From Pseudoclavibacter terrae (GTDB taxonomy: Bacteria > Actinomycetota > Actinomycetes > Actinomycetales > Microbacteriaceae): a DNA stretch of 64,000 nt. The DNA is taken from contig NZ_WBJX01000001.1 in NCBI RefSeq assembly GCF_008831075.1, forward strand, positions 1 through 64,000. The letters are read 5' to 3'. Below are positions 8,104 through 17,016 of this stretch, piece by piece. Each line of letters begins with the position of its first letter. Positions within the stretch are counted from its first letter, which is position 1. The notes under the pieces are model-generated. The model searched no databases. It saw only the letters and a program-made list of their open reading frames with translations, and had not been told where the DNA came from. Made by a program: the position numbers and the translations under genes.

Positions 8104-9561
8104 CTACTGAGTCTCGTCGAGCGGATGCGCGATGGTCGGGATCGAAGCCGTGAGCGGGCGCCCCTCCCGCTGCAGCTTGCGCTTCCGCAGCTGCCAGAGC
8201 ACGGTGAGGATGAGGAACCAGACGGGAGCCGCGAGGAACGGCAGGCGCGTGTCGTCGCCGTAGATGAGCGTGCCGGCGATGAAGGCGAAGAACGCGAGCA
8301 CCAGCCAGGGCGCGACGCGTGCCATCGGCATCTTGAACTTCGAGGCCAGGTGCTTCTCAGGGAAGCGTCGGAGGTACACGATGTAGCTCACGACGATGGA
8401 GCCCCACGTGAAGAGGATGAGCGTCGCGCACATCGACGAGACGAACGTGAAGGCCGCGATGACCTCGTCGCCCGCGAAGAGCAGCGGGATCGCGGAGAAC
8501 AGGAAGACGCAGGTGAAGAAGACGGCCTTCGTCGGCACGCCCTGCCTGCTGGTCGACGCGAACGCCTCCGGTGCGTGCCCATCCTTCGAGAGGCCGAAGA
8601 GCATCCGCGTCCCCGAGTACAGGCCGGAGTTGGCGCTCGACGCGGCCGAGCTGAGCACGACGAGCTGGATCGCGAACGCCGCGAGGCCGAAGCCGGCGAT
8701 CGCGAGCGTCGACACGAACGGGCTCTTCCCCGGCTCGATCTTGTCCCACGGCGTGACGCTCATGATGACGATGAGGGCGCCGACGTAGAAGATCAGGATG
8801 CGTGCGACGATCGAGTTGATGGCCTTCGGCAGCGTCTTGCGAGGGTTCTCCGTCTCCGCGGCGGCCGTGCCGACGAGCTCGACGCCGATGAACGAGAAGA
8901 TGCCCATCTGGAAGCCGAGCACGAACCCGCTCGCGCCCATCGGGAACATCCCGCCGTGCTCCCACAGATTCGAGAGGGTCGCGGTGTCGCCGTCGGGGCT
9001 CTGGAACCGGGTCAGGATGAGCACGATCCCCACGGCGATGAGCCCCAGGATGGCGACGATCTTGATGATCGCGAACCAGAACTCGGTCTCGCCGAACCAC
9101 TTCACGGGCTGCAGATTCAAGACCGTGAGAACGACCACCGCGACGAGCGCAGGCAGCCAGCTCGGGATGTCGGCGTTGAACCACTGCACGTACGCGGTGA
9201 TGGCGACGATGTCGGCGACGCACGCGATGACCCAGGAGAACCAGTAGTTCCAGGAGACGAAGAACCCGGCCCATGGGCCGAGCATGTCCTTCGCGATGTC
9301 GCCGAACGTCTTGTAGTGCAGGTTCGAGAGCAGCAGCTCGCCGAGGGCGCGCATGATGAAGAAGACGAAGAACCCGATCACCATGTAGACGAAGACGATC
9401 GACGGCCCCGACACGCTGATGAGCTTCCCGGAGCCGAGGAAGAGCCCCGTCCCGATGGCGCCGCCGATGGCGATGAGCTGCAGGTGCCGATTCTTGAGGC
9501 CGCGCTGCATCTCGCCCTGCGGAGGTTTCGCGGTTGTGCTCGCGGTGGTCGTCGTGGACAT
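8104..9561 (-). CDS. Amino acid permease of the APC/AAT family
   Basis: 485 aa, about 12 hydrophobic segments. The N-terminal signature KNRHLQLIAIGGAIGTGLF is that of the AAT branch (AroP, CycA, GabP, AnsP), and the general architecture matches CycA-like D-Ala/D-Ser/Gly permeases. It imports an amino acid with protons across the cytoplasmic membrane. The ATG follows AAAGGAG by 6 bases. It lies 88 bp downstream of the Orn/Lys/Arg decarboxylase on the same strand, suggesting that it supplies, or exchanges product for, that enzyme's amino-acid substrate; that link is inferred. Substrate not determinable. Confidence 0.88.
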   Translation of the reverse strand: MSTTTTASTTAKPPQGEMQRGLKNRHLQLIAIGGAIGTGLFLGSGKLISVSGPSIVFVYMVIGFFVFFIMRALGELLLSNLHYKTFGDIAKDMLGPWAGFFVSWNYWFSWVIACVADIVAITAYVQWFNADIPSWLPALVAVVVLTVLNLQPVKWFGETEFWFAIIKIVAILGLIAVGIVLILTRFQSPDGDTATLSNLWEHGGMFPMGASGFVLGFQMGIFSFIGVELVGTAAAETENPRKTLPKAINSIVARILIFYVGALIVIMSVTPWDKIEPGKSPFVSTLAIAGFGLAAFAIQLVVLSSAASSANSGLYSGTRMLFGLSKDGHAPEAFASTSRQGVPTKAVFFTCVFLFSAIPLLFAGDEVIAAFTFVSSMCATLILFTWGSIVVSYIVYLRRFPEKHLASKFKMPMARVAPWLVLAFFAFIAGTLIYGDDTRLPFLAAPVWFLILTVLWQLRKRKLQREGRPLTASIPTIAHPLDETQ

Positions 9562-9649
9562 GACACTCCTTTGTGCTGATGCCTTGATGGTGAAGCTGGC
9601 TGCTGGGTTGACGGGGATCGAGGTCTGGCGGCCGCTGCCGGCCGCAGGG

Positions 9650-11197
9650 TCAGGCGACCACGCGGAACGTGGTCAGGGCCGGGTCGTTGGCGCCGCGGAC
9701 GTATCCGGAGGGGGCTGACCCCGTGTGCCTGAGGTAGTCGACGACCTCCTGGCTGAGCACCTCGCCCGGCAGCACGTTCGGCACACCCGGCGGGTACGCG
9801 GCCAGGGAGTCGGCGGAGATGCGGCCGACCGCCTCCGTGTACGGCACCGTCTCGACGGCGCTGAAGAACGCGTCCGAGAGGCCCATGGCCCGCTCGCAGC
9901 TCGCGGGCAGCGAGACCGGGCGAACCGGCTCGACCTCCGCCTCCGGCAGTGCCTGCAGGGCGCCCCAGAGCCGGTCGACGTCGACCCGCGCCGTCGCGCC
10001 GACGAGCACGAGCAGGGCTGAGGGGGTCGAGAGCTCGCAGTACACGCGGTGGTCGCGCAGCAGCTGGTAGTGCGCATCCGTGCCCGTGATGCCGGCGCCG
10101 CGCGTGTCGATGGCGATCTTGAAGGGGTCGTTCGCGATGGCGTCCAGGCTCGCGAGGATGTCGGGCGTCGCGTCCCGGTAGCGACGGTCGTCGTGCACGA
10201 GCCCGCGGATGCGCTGGGCGGAGGTGAGGGCCGCTTCGACCGCGTCCGGCCGTGTCACGAGGTGCCTTCGCGCTTCGTCGAGCGAGGCGAGGAGGAGGGC
10301 GCTGCAGCTCGTCGACTGGTACGAGCGCACGACCCGGTCCACGAGCGACTCGAGCCGCTGGGCCTGCGGCCCGTGCCCGAGCTGCAGCATCGCAGACTGC
10401 GTGAGCGAGCCCGCCCCCTTGTGGGTGCTCGAGATGACGAGGTCGGCGCCCAGCCGGGCCGCGTTCGTGGGCAGCGCCGGGTGCATCCCGAAGTGCGAGC
10501 CCCACGCCTCGTCGACGATGAGCGGCACCCCGTGACGGTGCGCGACGTCGGCGATCGCGGCGACGTCGGCGACGGCGCCGAAGTAGCTCGGGGTGACGAT
10601 GTAGACGGCCGCAGACTCGGGATGCTCGGCGAGGGTCGCGGAGACCTGCGCCGCGGTCACGCCGTGGGCCGCCCCCAGCCCGGAGTCGACGGCCCCGTGC
10701 ACGAAGTGCGGGGTGAGGTTCGCGTGCGTGATGCCGTCGATGACGCTCGAGTGCACGCTGCGCTGCACCGCGAACTCCGCACCGAGGCCACGGACGACGG
10801 TCGTCGCGACATGGTTGCCACCCGATGCGCCGTTGGTCGTGAACCAGACGCGACTCGCACCCCACGCATCCGCGGCGAGATCCTGGGCGCGCATGAGCGG
10901 GGTGACGCGGCCCGGCGTCGTGAGGCGCCACGTCTTCTGGTCGACGCCGCTGAAGAGCATGGGGAAGTCGAGGGTCAGCGCGTCGGCACCCACGAGGCTC
11001 GCCACGCCGGGCGCGTTCAGGGCCTTCGCATGGTGCGCTGGCACGTGCATCCGCTGCCAGTCGTGGGAGGCGAGGGAGCGGAGGGCGTCGGCGTACGGGG
11101 TCTCGAACTGCGCTCGCGGGATGTGCCGGTCGGCTGCCGCCGTGGTGTCGTCGTCTTGAGCGGCGCTGCTCGGGACGGGTGCGTAGAGGATGGACAT
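9650..11197 (-). CDS. PLP-dependent Orn/Lys/Arg decarboxylase family protein
   Basis: 515 aa fold-type I PLP enzyme of the basic amino-acid decarboxylase family, in the short Gram-positive form (like B. subtilis SpeA/YaaO). The PLP lysine is in SSTHKGAGSL; DEAWGSHFG supplies the cofactor-binding aspartate; GASGGN near residue 123 is the phosphate-binding turn. Such enzymes decarboxylate arginine, lysine or ornithine to a polyamine precursor. An SSAT-like acetyltransferase and a permease lie close by, supporting a polyamine or amine role. The ATG at 11197 has no good Shine-Dalgarno, so it may be leaderless. It is divergent from the LysR gene, the probable regulator. Confidence 0.82.
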   Translation of the reverse strand: MSILYAPVPSSAAQDDDTTAAADRHIPRAQFETPYADALRSLASHDWQRMHVPAHHAKALNAPGVASLVGADALTLDFPMLFSGVDQKTWRLTTPGRVTPLMRAQDLAADAWGASRVWFTTNGASGGNHVATTVVRGLGAEFAVQRSVHSSVIDGITHANLTPHFVHGAVDSGLGAAHGVTAAQVSATLAEHPESAAVYIVTPSYFGAVADVAAIADVAHRHGVPLIVDEAWGSHFGMHPALPTNAARLGADLVISSTHKGAGSLTQSAMLQLGHGPQAQRLESLVDRVVRSYQSTSCSALLLASLDEARRHLVTRPDAVEAALTSAQRIRGLVHDDRRYRDATPDILASLDAIANDPFKIAIDTRGAGITGTDAHYQLLRDHRVYCELSTPSALLVLVGATARVDVDRLWGALQALPEAEVEPVRPVSLPASCERAMGLSDAFFSAVETVPYTEAVGRISADSLAAYPPGVPNVLPGEVLSQEVVDYLRHTGSAPSGYVRGANDPALTTFRVVA

Positions 11198-11234
11198 GGG
11201 TTCAGGTTAGGAACGAAGTCAGGACGGCGATATA

Positions 11235-11246
11235 GCAGGATCCTGC
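11235..11246. promoter_or_regulatory. Perfect 12-bp palindrome in the decarboxylase/lysR divergent promoter
   Basis: GCAGGATCCTGC is perfectly self-complementary and lies in the 75-bp gap between the divergent decarboxylase and LysR starts. LysR-type regulators normally bind just such divergent intervals. Confidence 0.45.
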
Positions 11247-11254
11247 CGCCAGTG

Positions 11255-11269
11255 ACATACGGTCTATGT
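11255..11269. promoter_or_regulatory. Inverted repeat ACATA-N5-TATGT just before the lysR start
   Basis: Perfect 5-bp arms with a 5-bp spacer, 15 bp in all, ending 3 bp before the lysR ATG. The size and dyad geometry suit a LysR-type recognition box and would allow autorepression. Confidence 0.4.
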
Positions 11270-11272
11270 GTG

Positions 11273-12178
11273 ATGAACCTGCAGCAGTTCCGTGTGCTCC
11301 TCGCCGTCCAGGAGCACGGGAGCCTGACGGGAGCGGCGAAGGCTCTGCAATACGGGGTGCCGACGGTGACGCACCACCTGCGCAGTCTCGAGTCGCACCT
11401 CGGCGCCCGGCTCGTCGTCCGCGGGCGACGTGGCACGTCGCTGACTCCGCTCGGGGAGTCGTTCGCCGCAGATATCGCGCAGGCGGTCGCGCGCATCGAC
11501 CGGGCAGAGCAGACGGTCGCCGACCAGCGCGACGCCGGCGTCGTCACCCTGCGGGTCGGCACGTTCGCGTCGATGGGGTCGCGCCTGCTGCCCGCCGCGA
11601 TCGCCGCCCTGCAGAAGCGAACGTCGGTGCGCGTCGAGGTGGTCGAGGGGGAGCCGACCGAGATCGTGCGGATGCTGCGCAGCGGCGAGGTGCACGCGGG
11701 GCTCATCTTCGACGTGTCCGTCGAACCCGCGTTTGCCGTCCCCGATCTGGTGCTGCAGCGGCTGCTCACGGAGCCGTACCGCGTGATGGTTGCGCGGGAC
11801 AGCGAGTGGGCGGCGCGCGACAGCATCGACTTCGCCGACCTGCGGGATGTGCCCTGGGTGTTCAGCCGCAGCAACGACGAGGCCTCGGACCGTGTGCTGC
11901 GCCGAGTCGGTCAGTCGCTCGGCTACCCGGTGCGTGAGCTGATGCGCACCGACGACCTGTACATGATCCACGGCCTCGTCGCAGAGGGGCTCGGCTTCGC
12001 CCTCTCGACGGATGCCGCCATCGACCCCGACTTCGACGTCGTGCTGCGGCCCGCCGTGCAGGACCTGGGGGAGCGGCACGTGTCGTTCGTCACCCGCCGC
12101 GGTTCCGTGCCGACGGCCGCGGGCTGGCTCGCGGAGATCCTGCTCAGCGGCCGAGGGCCTGCAGCGGGTCGCCCGTGA
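11273..12178 (+). CDS. LysR-family transcriptional regulator
   Basis: 301 aa. The N-terminal winged helix-turn-helix MNLQQFRVLLAVQEHGSLT...AAKAL (residues 1-60) is followed by a periplasmic-binding-protein-like effector domain (about 90-295). Divergent from the decarboxylase gene and therefore the likely regulator of decarboxylase and permease, sensing a substrate or product. ATG at 11273 chosen; a GTG lies immediately before it. Its 3' end overlaps the convergent acetyltransferase gene by 35 bp, so the two transcripts are antisense at their ends. Confidence 0.9.
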   Translation: MNLQQFRVLLAVQEHGSLTGAAKALQYGVPTVTHHLRSLESHLGARLVVRGRRGTSLTPLGESFAADIAQAVARIDRAEQTVADQRDAGVVTLRVGTFASMGSRLLPAAIAALQKRTSVRVEVVEGEPTEIVRMLRSGEVHAGLIFDVSVEPAFAVPDLVLQRLLTEPYRVMVARDSEWAARDSIDFADLRDVPWVFSRSNDEASDRVLRRVGQSLGYPVRELMRTDDLYMIHGLVAEGLGFALSTDAAIDPDFDVVLRPAVQDLGERHVSFVTRRGSVPTAAGWLAEILLSGRGPAAGRP

Positions 12179-12656
12179 GTCGGAACGTGTCCCAGTCGTC
12201 CATCGGGAACGCCCCGAGGCTCGTGTAGAACCCGATCGACGGCTCGTTCCACTTCAGCACCGACCACTCGAGGCGCCGGTACCCCTTCGCGACGCACTCC
12301 TGCGCAAGCGAGCTCAGCAGCGCCTTCCCGATGCCCCCGCCACGCGCATCCTCCCGCACGTAGAGGTCCTCCAGCCAGATGCCGTGCTCGCCCTCCCACG
12401 TCGAATAGCTCAGGAACCAGAGGGCCATGCCCTGCAGGCGCGGAGCACCCGCCCGGGCATCGGCGTCGGCCTCACCTGGCGCTTCGGCGACCGTCGCGAA
12501 CACGGCAGGGTGCTCGCCGAAGAAGCTCCGATGGAGCTGCTCCTCGGTGGTCTTGACCGCGTCCGGTTCGCGCTCGTAGATCGCGAGCTCGTGGATGAGG
12601 TCCAGGATCTGCGGGACGTCGGCGGGGGAGGCGGGGCGGATGATCGGCTCGGTCAC
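12144..12656 (-). CDS. GNAT acetyltransferase, SSAT (diamine/spermidine acetyltransferase)-like
   Basis: 170 aa GNAT enzyme. The segments LIHELAIYEREPDAV, LSYSTWEGEHGIWLEDLYV, acetyl-CoA loop REDARGGGIGKALL and LEWSVLKWNEPSIGFYTSLGA closely follow the spermidine/spermine N-acetyltransferase-like branch rather than generic GNATs. It would acetylate a diamine, thialysine or related amine with acetyl-CoA. The nearby basic amino-acid decarboxylase and permease fit amine metabolism. GTG start at 12656. Family members also acetylate lysine analogues, so the exact amine is uncertain. Confidence 0.82.
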   Translation of the reverse strand: MTEPIIRPASPADVPQILDLIHELAIYEREPDAVKTTEEQLHRSFFGEHPAVFATVAEAPGEADADARAGAPRLQGMALWFLSYSTWEGEHGIWLEDLYVREDARGGGIGKALLSSLAQECVAKGYRRLEWSVLKWNEPSIGFYTSLGAFPMDDWDTFRLTGDPLQALGR

Positions 12657-12684
12657 GGCACGACGCTAACAGCAGGCGCGGGCG

Positions 12685-13710
12685 TCAGGCCCAGCGCACC
12701 CAGTTCGCGCCGCTGCCCGTCTCGACCTGCTGCAGCTCGGTGAGGTGGTCGCCGCGGACTTCGTACAGCGCGACCTCCGTCGCTTCCTCGCCGGCAGCGA
12801 CGAGGAAGCGTCCGTCGGGGCTGAGCGCGAAGCCTCGCGGCTGCTGCTGCGTGACCGTGAACGCGCGCGCGTCCTCGAGCGAGCCGTCCTCGGAGACCTT
12901 GAGGGGCGCGAGCGTGCTCGTCGTGCGCTCAGAGGTCCACAGGTACTGCTCGTCGGCACCCCAGTGGATGTCGGCTCCCCAGATCGAGCGGGGCTCAAGG
13001 GGGTTCCCGCCGAGGGCGCCCGGCTGGAGCCCCTGCAGCGCATCCGCGAAGCTCGCCGCGTCGGTGAACGACAGGACGCCCGTTGCCTGGTCGCGCTCGA
13101 AGCGCAGCACCTCGCCGCTGAACTCGGTGATGACGTAGGCAAAGCTCTCCGCGCCGTTCAGCACGATGTGCCGCGGGCCGCTGCCTGCGGGGGCTGCCGC
13201 CCCAACGGGGTCGAGTGGCTCGAGCTCGAGGTCGTCCGTGATCGCGTACTGGCCCACGAGGTCGTCGCCGAGCGAGACGAAGTACGCGAAGCGGCCGTCG
13301 GCGCTCGCCGCGACCGAGTGCAGGTGACGGTGCTCGACGATCGACGTCGGCTCGCCGACCTCGCCGTCGGTGACCGGCGCGATCAGGCCGTAGTTCGCCG
13401 AGTAGGCGGCGCCGAGCAGCACGGACCCGTCCCTCGTGAGGGCGACGTAGTTGAGGCCGCCGCGAGGCGTATCGCGTCGCGAGACCTCCGTGAGCTCGCC
13501 GGACTCGCGGTCGAGGCGCAGCGTCACGATGCCTGCCGGGCTGCCCTTCACCGAGGCGTAGACGAGGTCGCGAGCGGCGTCGACGACGAAGTTCGAGCAT
13601 CCGGTGAGTCCCGGGGCCACGGAAAGCCGGGTGAGGGAGGCACCGTCGAAGCGGAACACCGAGATCGAGCCTTCGCCTGCGTTCGCGACGAGTAGAAGTG
13701 GGGTGGTCAT
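12685..13710 (-). CDS. Beta-propeller lactonase (6-phosphogluconolactonase-like)
   Basis: 341 aa, the typical length of the seven-bladed lactonase family (PF10282). Blade motifs include VVDAARDLVYAS, LTRDGSVLLGAAY and LSPDGRFLVAAGEE; the segment GSGPRHIVLN matches the conserved active-site blade. It would hydrolyse a sugar lactone such as 6-phosphogluconolactone. The ATG at 13710 follows GAAGGAG and overlaps the stop of the upstream Gfo/Idh/MocA oxidoreductase (ATGA). That enzyme can produce sugar lactones, so the pair plausibly runs consecutive dehydrogenase and lactonase steps on one sugar. Substrate unknown. Confidence 0.85.
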   Translation of the reverse strand: MTTPLLLVANAGEGSISVFRFDGASLTRLSVAPGLTGCSNFVVDAARDLVYASVKGSPAGIVTLRLDRESGELTEVSRRDTPRGGLNYVALTRDGSVLLGAAYSANYGLIAPVTDGEVGEPTSIVEHRHLHSVAASADGRFAYFVSLGDDLVGQYAITDDLELEPLDPVGAAAPAGSGPRHIVLNGAESFAYVITEFSGEVLRFERDQATGVLSFTDAASFADALQGLQPGALGGNPLEPRSIWGADIHWGADEQYLWTSERTTSTLAPLKVSEDGSLEDARAFTVTQQQPRGFALSPDGRFLVAAGEEATEVALYEVRGDHLTELQQVETGSGANWVRWA

Positions 13711-14690
13711 GCAGTCTCCTTCTGTGGTGCTGTGGCCGCGCGTGCGGCCGCGACGACGAAGAGCACGTCGGCGCTGTGGTCGAGGCGGCGGTCCCGCTGG
13801 GCGGTGTCGTGCTCGCGGATGATGCGCTCGAACGCCACGAACTCCTCCACCATGCGGTGCGGGTGGTTCGTGAGGTCGACCTGCTTGGCAGCGCCGCCGC
13901 GGGTCTCGTAGCTCACCGAGGCCATGACGTTCGGTGAGCCGTCGACGACGATCCACCCGTCCTCCCCTTGGATCTTGCTGCGAATGGGGCCGTCAGAGTC
14001 CTTCGCGCAGACGCAGACGGCCGTGGTGTCGCCGTAGTCGAGGACCAGCACGCCGGACGTGTCGACGCCGCGCTGCACGTTCGCGGTGTAGGTCACGTTC
14101 TGTGGTCTGCCGAGCAGCCCGACGACGAAGTGGATGGCGTAGATGCCGAGGTCCATGAGCGCGCCGCCGCCCTGCGCGGGGTCGAAGGCCGGCAGCACGG
14201 TGCCCTCGCGGAACGCGTCGTAGCGGGACGAGTACTGCGAGTAGTCCGACTGGATGAGCTTGACCTTGCCGACCAGGTCGAGGTGCTCCGTGATCCACCG
14301 GTAGTTCGCGAGGTACTGCGTCGTGATGGCCTCGATGAGGATGAGGTCGCGTTCCGTCGCGAGGGTGCGCAGCTCCCGCAGCTCCGATTCCTCGAGCACG
14401 AACGGCTTCTCGCAGATCACGTGCTTCCCCGCCTCGAGCGCTTTGCGGGACACCTCGAAGTGCAGCGAGTTGGGCACGGCGACCCAGACGGTGTCGATGG
14501 AGGTGTCGGCGAGGCACTCGTCGAGGTCCGTGTGCACGCGTTCGATGCCGAACTGAGCCTGGAGCTTCTCGAGGTGCTCACGCCGGGGAGGTCGTCCGTA
14601 GATCGCGGCGAGCTCAAGCCCGGGGATGTCGGCCACATGGGGGAGGAAGTCGGCGACGATCTGCCCGGCGCCGATCACGGCGAGCCTCAT
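13707..14690 (-). CDS. Gfo/Idh/MocA family oxidoreductase
   Basis: 327 aa. An N-terminal Rossmann domain has VIGAGQIVADF and CEKPF (the conserved EKP motif with catalytic Lys); the C-terminal alpha/beta domain has QGGGALMDLGIYAIH, whose aspartate and histidine line the sugar site. It is an NAD(P)-dependent dehydrogenase of a sugar or cyclitol. It leads a two-gene operon with the lactonase through an ATGA overlap. The ATG at 14690 has only a weak ribosome site. The roughly 300 bp upstream should hold its promoter. Confidence 0.88.
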   Translation of the reverse strand: MRLAVIGAGQIVADFLPHVADIPGLELAAIYGRPPRREHLEKLQAQFGIERVHTDLDECLADTSIDTVWVAVPNSLHFEVSRKALEAGKHVICEKPFVLEESELRELRTLATERDLILIEAITTQYLANYRWITEHLDLVGKVKLIQSDYSQYSSRYDAFREGTVLPAFDPAQGGGALMDLGIYAIHFVVGLLGRPQNVTYTANVQRGVDTSGVLVLDYGDTTAVCVCAKDSDGPIRSKIQGEDGWIVVDGSPNVMASVSYETRGGAAKQVDLTNHPHRMVEEFVAFERIIREHDTAQRDRRLDHSADVLFVVAAARAATAPQKETA

Positions 14691-14992
14691 CGGAGGGTCC
14701 TCGGGTGCGCGGCGAGCGTGGGGAAGGGCGTGGGATGCACGCTGTCGATCCTATTCGGGGTGCAGCGGATGTCGGCTGCTCCGCCCGTTCACGAGCGGCG
14801 GGTAGCACCGTCCGCTGCGAATGCGGGCTGGATCGCGGAGGAAACGTCCAGGGCATCACCGCGTCGCCCGCCACCGCGGGGAGGGGAGTTCTCCCCGCCT
14901 CCCGCTCGGGCGCTGCAGTGCCCGTGCATCCCAATCTGCGGGTCTACGCTCGCCGACATCCCGGACCAGCCGGGCCTGTCGAAGGAGTTCTC
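14691..14992. other. Divergent intergenic region without a recognisable gene
   Basis: About 300 bp separates the Gfo/Idh/MocA start from the small secreted protein start. It must hold the two divergent promoters. I saw no strong palindrome, terminator hairpin or coding pattern; reading frames across it have irregular codon use. Confidence 0.4.
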
Positions 14993-15217
14993 ATGCGTCG
15001 AATCGCCTCAAGCATCACCGCAGCCCTCTTCGCCGTCGGCATCGCCGTCTCCGCCCCGGCGATCGCGAACGCTGGCACCGAGCAGATGTACTGGACCGGC
15101 GGATCTCTCGCCGACTGCCAGGCAGTGCAGCGCACGTACATCAGCTCGTGGACGAAGATCACCGAGTCCTGCCACCGCAACGGCAACGGCTACTCGTTCA
15201 CCTGGGCCTCGCTGTAG
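14993..15217 (+). CDS. Small secreted protein of unknown function
   Basis: 74 aa preprotein. Residues 1-27 form a Sec signal peptide: MRR, a hydrophobic core (about 7-24) and an A-I-A-N-A cleavage site before GTEQMYW. The mature part is about 47 aa, begins near GTEQ, has two cysteines (ADC and ESC) that could form one disulfide, and ends FTWASL. GAAGGAG sits 6 bases upstream of the ATG, an excellent start. It stands alone, convergent with the RNB ribonuclease, with a 4-bp gap between stops. No family recognised. A small extracellular peptide, inhibitor or envelope factor are all possible. Confidence 0.75.
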   Translation: MRRIASSITAALFAVGIAVSAPAIANAGTEQMYWTGGSLADCQAVQRTYISSWTKITESCHRNGNGYSFTWASL

Positions 15218-15221
15218 GCAT

Positions 15222-16763
15222 CTAGCCGCGGCGGGGTGCCTGGCTCGGTGAGACGACGCTGAGCGTGACCGTCCGCTTGTCCGGGTCGGCCGACTCGACT
15301 CGGACCACGACCGGCGCGCCCAGCTCGAGCGCTGAGGCGTCGCCGACGACCCTCGCCCTCACTGCTGGGTCTCGCAGCAGCACGGTTGCCTTCGCCCTCC
15401 GCCCATCGGCCCCGCCGGTCGGTGAGGACTCGACGACGATCCCGTCGAGCTCCTCGCTGACCAGCGGTCCGAGCAGCACCGCCTCGAGCAGGTCGACGGT
15501 TCCTCGCTCGTAGGCGTTCGCGCGCTGCGACCCGTCAGCCATCTCGCCCGGGAGCGCATCGAGCGCATCCACCACCCACGACGGCACCTCCCGGCCGGCG
15601 CAGTATGCGAGCGCGATCTCGGTGCCGTACCGGTCGACGAGGCGTCGCAGGGGCGCTGTGACGTGCGCGTACTCGGCGGCGATGGCGCTGTGGGATGCGC
15701 CGCTCGGCACGTCGGGGTTCTCCGGCGTCCCGAAGGCCGCGTATCCCGCCCCGCGGAACAGTCGGGTCGCTTCGGTCGCGAACGCCGCGTACTCGGGTCG
15801 CGACGGGTCGATGGTTCGCACGAACTCGGCGTATGAGGTGCTCGGGGACCAGTCGAACCCGAGGGCTGTGGCCACGCGGCGCAAGCGCTCGACGTCTTCG
15901 ACGCGAGCCTCGTCGAGGGTGCGCCAGATGCCGACCCCGGCGCGGCGATGCAGCCTCGCCGCGGCGATGCCGGTGAGCAGCGACAGCTGCGCGTTGAACT
16001 CCTCGCTCGCCAGCGGCTCGCGCAACACCAGCCGGTAGCGGGACCCGTCTTCGCTGCGCTCGATCTCCTGATCTGGCACCTCGAGCGTCGCACCACCGCG
16101 GTCGAACTGGGCGTCGATGCGCAGCTGCCCGATCTCGGCGAGCAGCAGCAGGAGCTCACCGGCTGATCCGTCGTCGAGCTGACGCTGCACGGACCCGTAG
16201 TCGAGCTGCGCCCGAGAACGCACCATGGATCGACGCACGTCGATGTCGTCGAGCAGCTCACCCGACGCGTCGAGCCGCATCCGCCACACCACAGCCGGCC
16301 GGTCGACGTCGGGCAGCAGGCTTGCGGCGCCCTCGCTGAGCACGGCGGGATGCAGGCCGAAGCGGCCGTCGGGGCCGTACACGGTGAGGGCGCGGCGGTG
16401 CGTCTCGGCGTCGAGCGCGCCTCCGGGCTCGACGAACGCCGCCACGTCCGCGATGGCGTACAGCACCTCGTACGCCGCGGCGCCGTGCGCTCCGCCACCC
16501 TCGGCGGCTTCGACTCGGCGGAGGAAGAACGCCTGGTCGAGGTCTCGCGAGCCAACGGGATCAAGGGTCACGAAGGGCAGGTCGCGGAGGTCCTGCCTGG
16601 CGTCGCCCTGTGCGACGTCGAACGTCTGCGCCGCCGCGGCTTCGGCTTCGGCCAGCGCGTCGGCCGGGTAGTCGACGGGAATCTCGAGCTCCGCGCGGAG
16701 CTGCTCGAGGTAAGGGGCGAGCACGTCGGCGGCCGCGCCCGCCTGCACCGCGCGCTTGCTCAT
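15222..16763 (-). CDS. RNB-domain 3'-5' exoribonuclease (RNase II/R family, actinobacterial type)
   Basis: 513 aa. The catalytic RNB motif is FVTLDPVGSRDLDQAFFL near residue 65. Three of the four metal-binding aspartates are present and the last is Q, which as far as I recall is usual in the actinobacterial RNB branch. Downstream HSAIAAEYAHVTAPLRRLVDRYG is the conserved RNB core helix. The C-terminal about 90 residues may form an OB/S1-like RNA-binding domain (VVVRVESADPDKRTVTLSV). There is no N-terminal cold-shock domain pair, so it is shorter than E. coli RNase II. It degrades single-stranded RNA in the cytoplasm. Start ATG at 16763 with a weak upstream site. Confidence 0.88.
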   Translation of the reverse strand: MSKRAVQAGAAADVLAPYLEQLRAELEIPVDYPADALAEAEAAAAQTFDVAQGDARQDLRDLPFVTLDPVGSRDLDQAFFLRRVEAAEGGGAHGAAAYEVLYAIADVAAFVEPGGALDAETHRRALTVYGPDGRFGLHPAVLSEGAASLLPDVDRPAVVWRMRLDASGELLDDIDVRRSMVRSRAQLDYGSVQRQLDDGSAGELLLLLAEIGQLRIDAQFDRGGATLEVPDQEIERSEDGSRYRLVLREPLASEEFNAQLSLLTGIAAARLHRRAGVGIWRTLDEARVEDVERLRRVATALGFDWSPSTSYAEFVRTIDPSRPEYAAFATEATRLFRGAGYAAFGTPENPDVPSGASHSAIAAEYAHVTAPLRRLVDRYGTEIALAYCAGREVPSWVVDALDALPGEMADGSQRANAYERGTVDLLEAVLLGPLVSEELDGIVVESSPTGGADGRRAKATVLLRDPAVRARVVGDASALELGAPVVVRVESADPDKRTVTLSVVSPSQAPRRG

Positions 16764-17016
16764 AGGGTGCTCAACTCCGGAGCGTGGACTCGGCTGTTCG
16801 ACTGCATAGCGTCAACGTAGCCGGTGCCGCCGACATCCGAGCCGAGCCTGCATCAAGAGCCCAACCTGCGCGAGTGAGGGCTGGATGCGCGGGTGCTCGC
16901 GCCGGCTCGCCGGAGACGTGGGGGTGCACGTGGATGCGCCCGAGGGCGAGTCCTCGAAGTGGGTCACCTTCCAGACGCTGCGACTGCTCGATTGCCCCGG
17001 ATTGCACCCAGTCCTC
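16764..17016. other. Intergenic region between RNB nuclease and rhamnosidase genes
   Basis: 253 bp with no convincing gene. Short open frames exist on both strands (for example plus 16885-17124, which runs into the rhamnosidase 3' end), but none has a ribosome site or family signature. The promoter of the RNB gene should lie here. Confidence 0.4.

Noticed and set aside
10049-11272. Plus-strand upstream extension of the LysR gene
   Set aside because: It is antisense to the decarboxylase; the protein aligns with the LysR family only from the ATG at 11273.
15222-16763. RNB nuclease inactive because the fourth active-site Asp is Gln
   Set aside because: DLDQ appears to be usual in the actinobacterial branch of this family, so it is not a sign of a dead enzyme.
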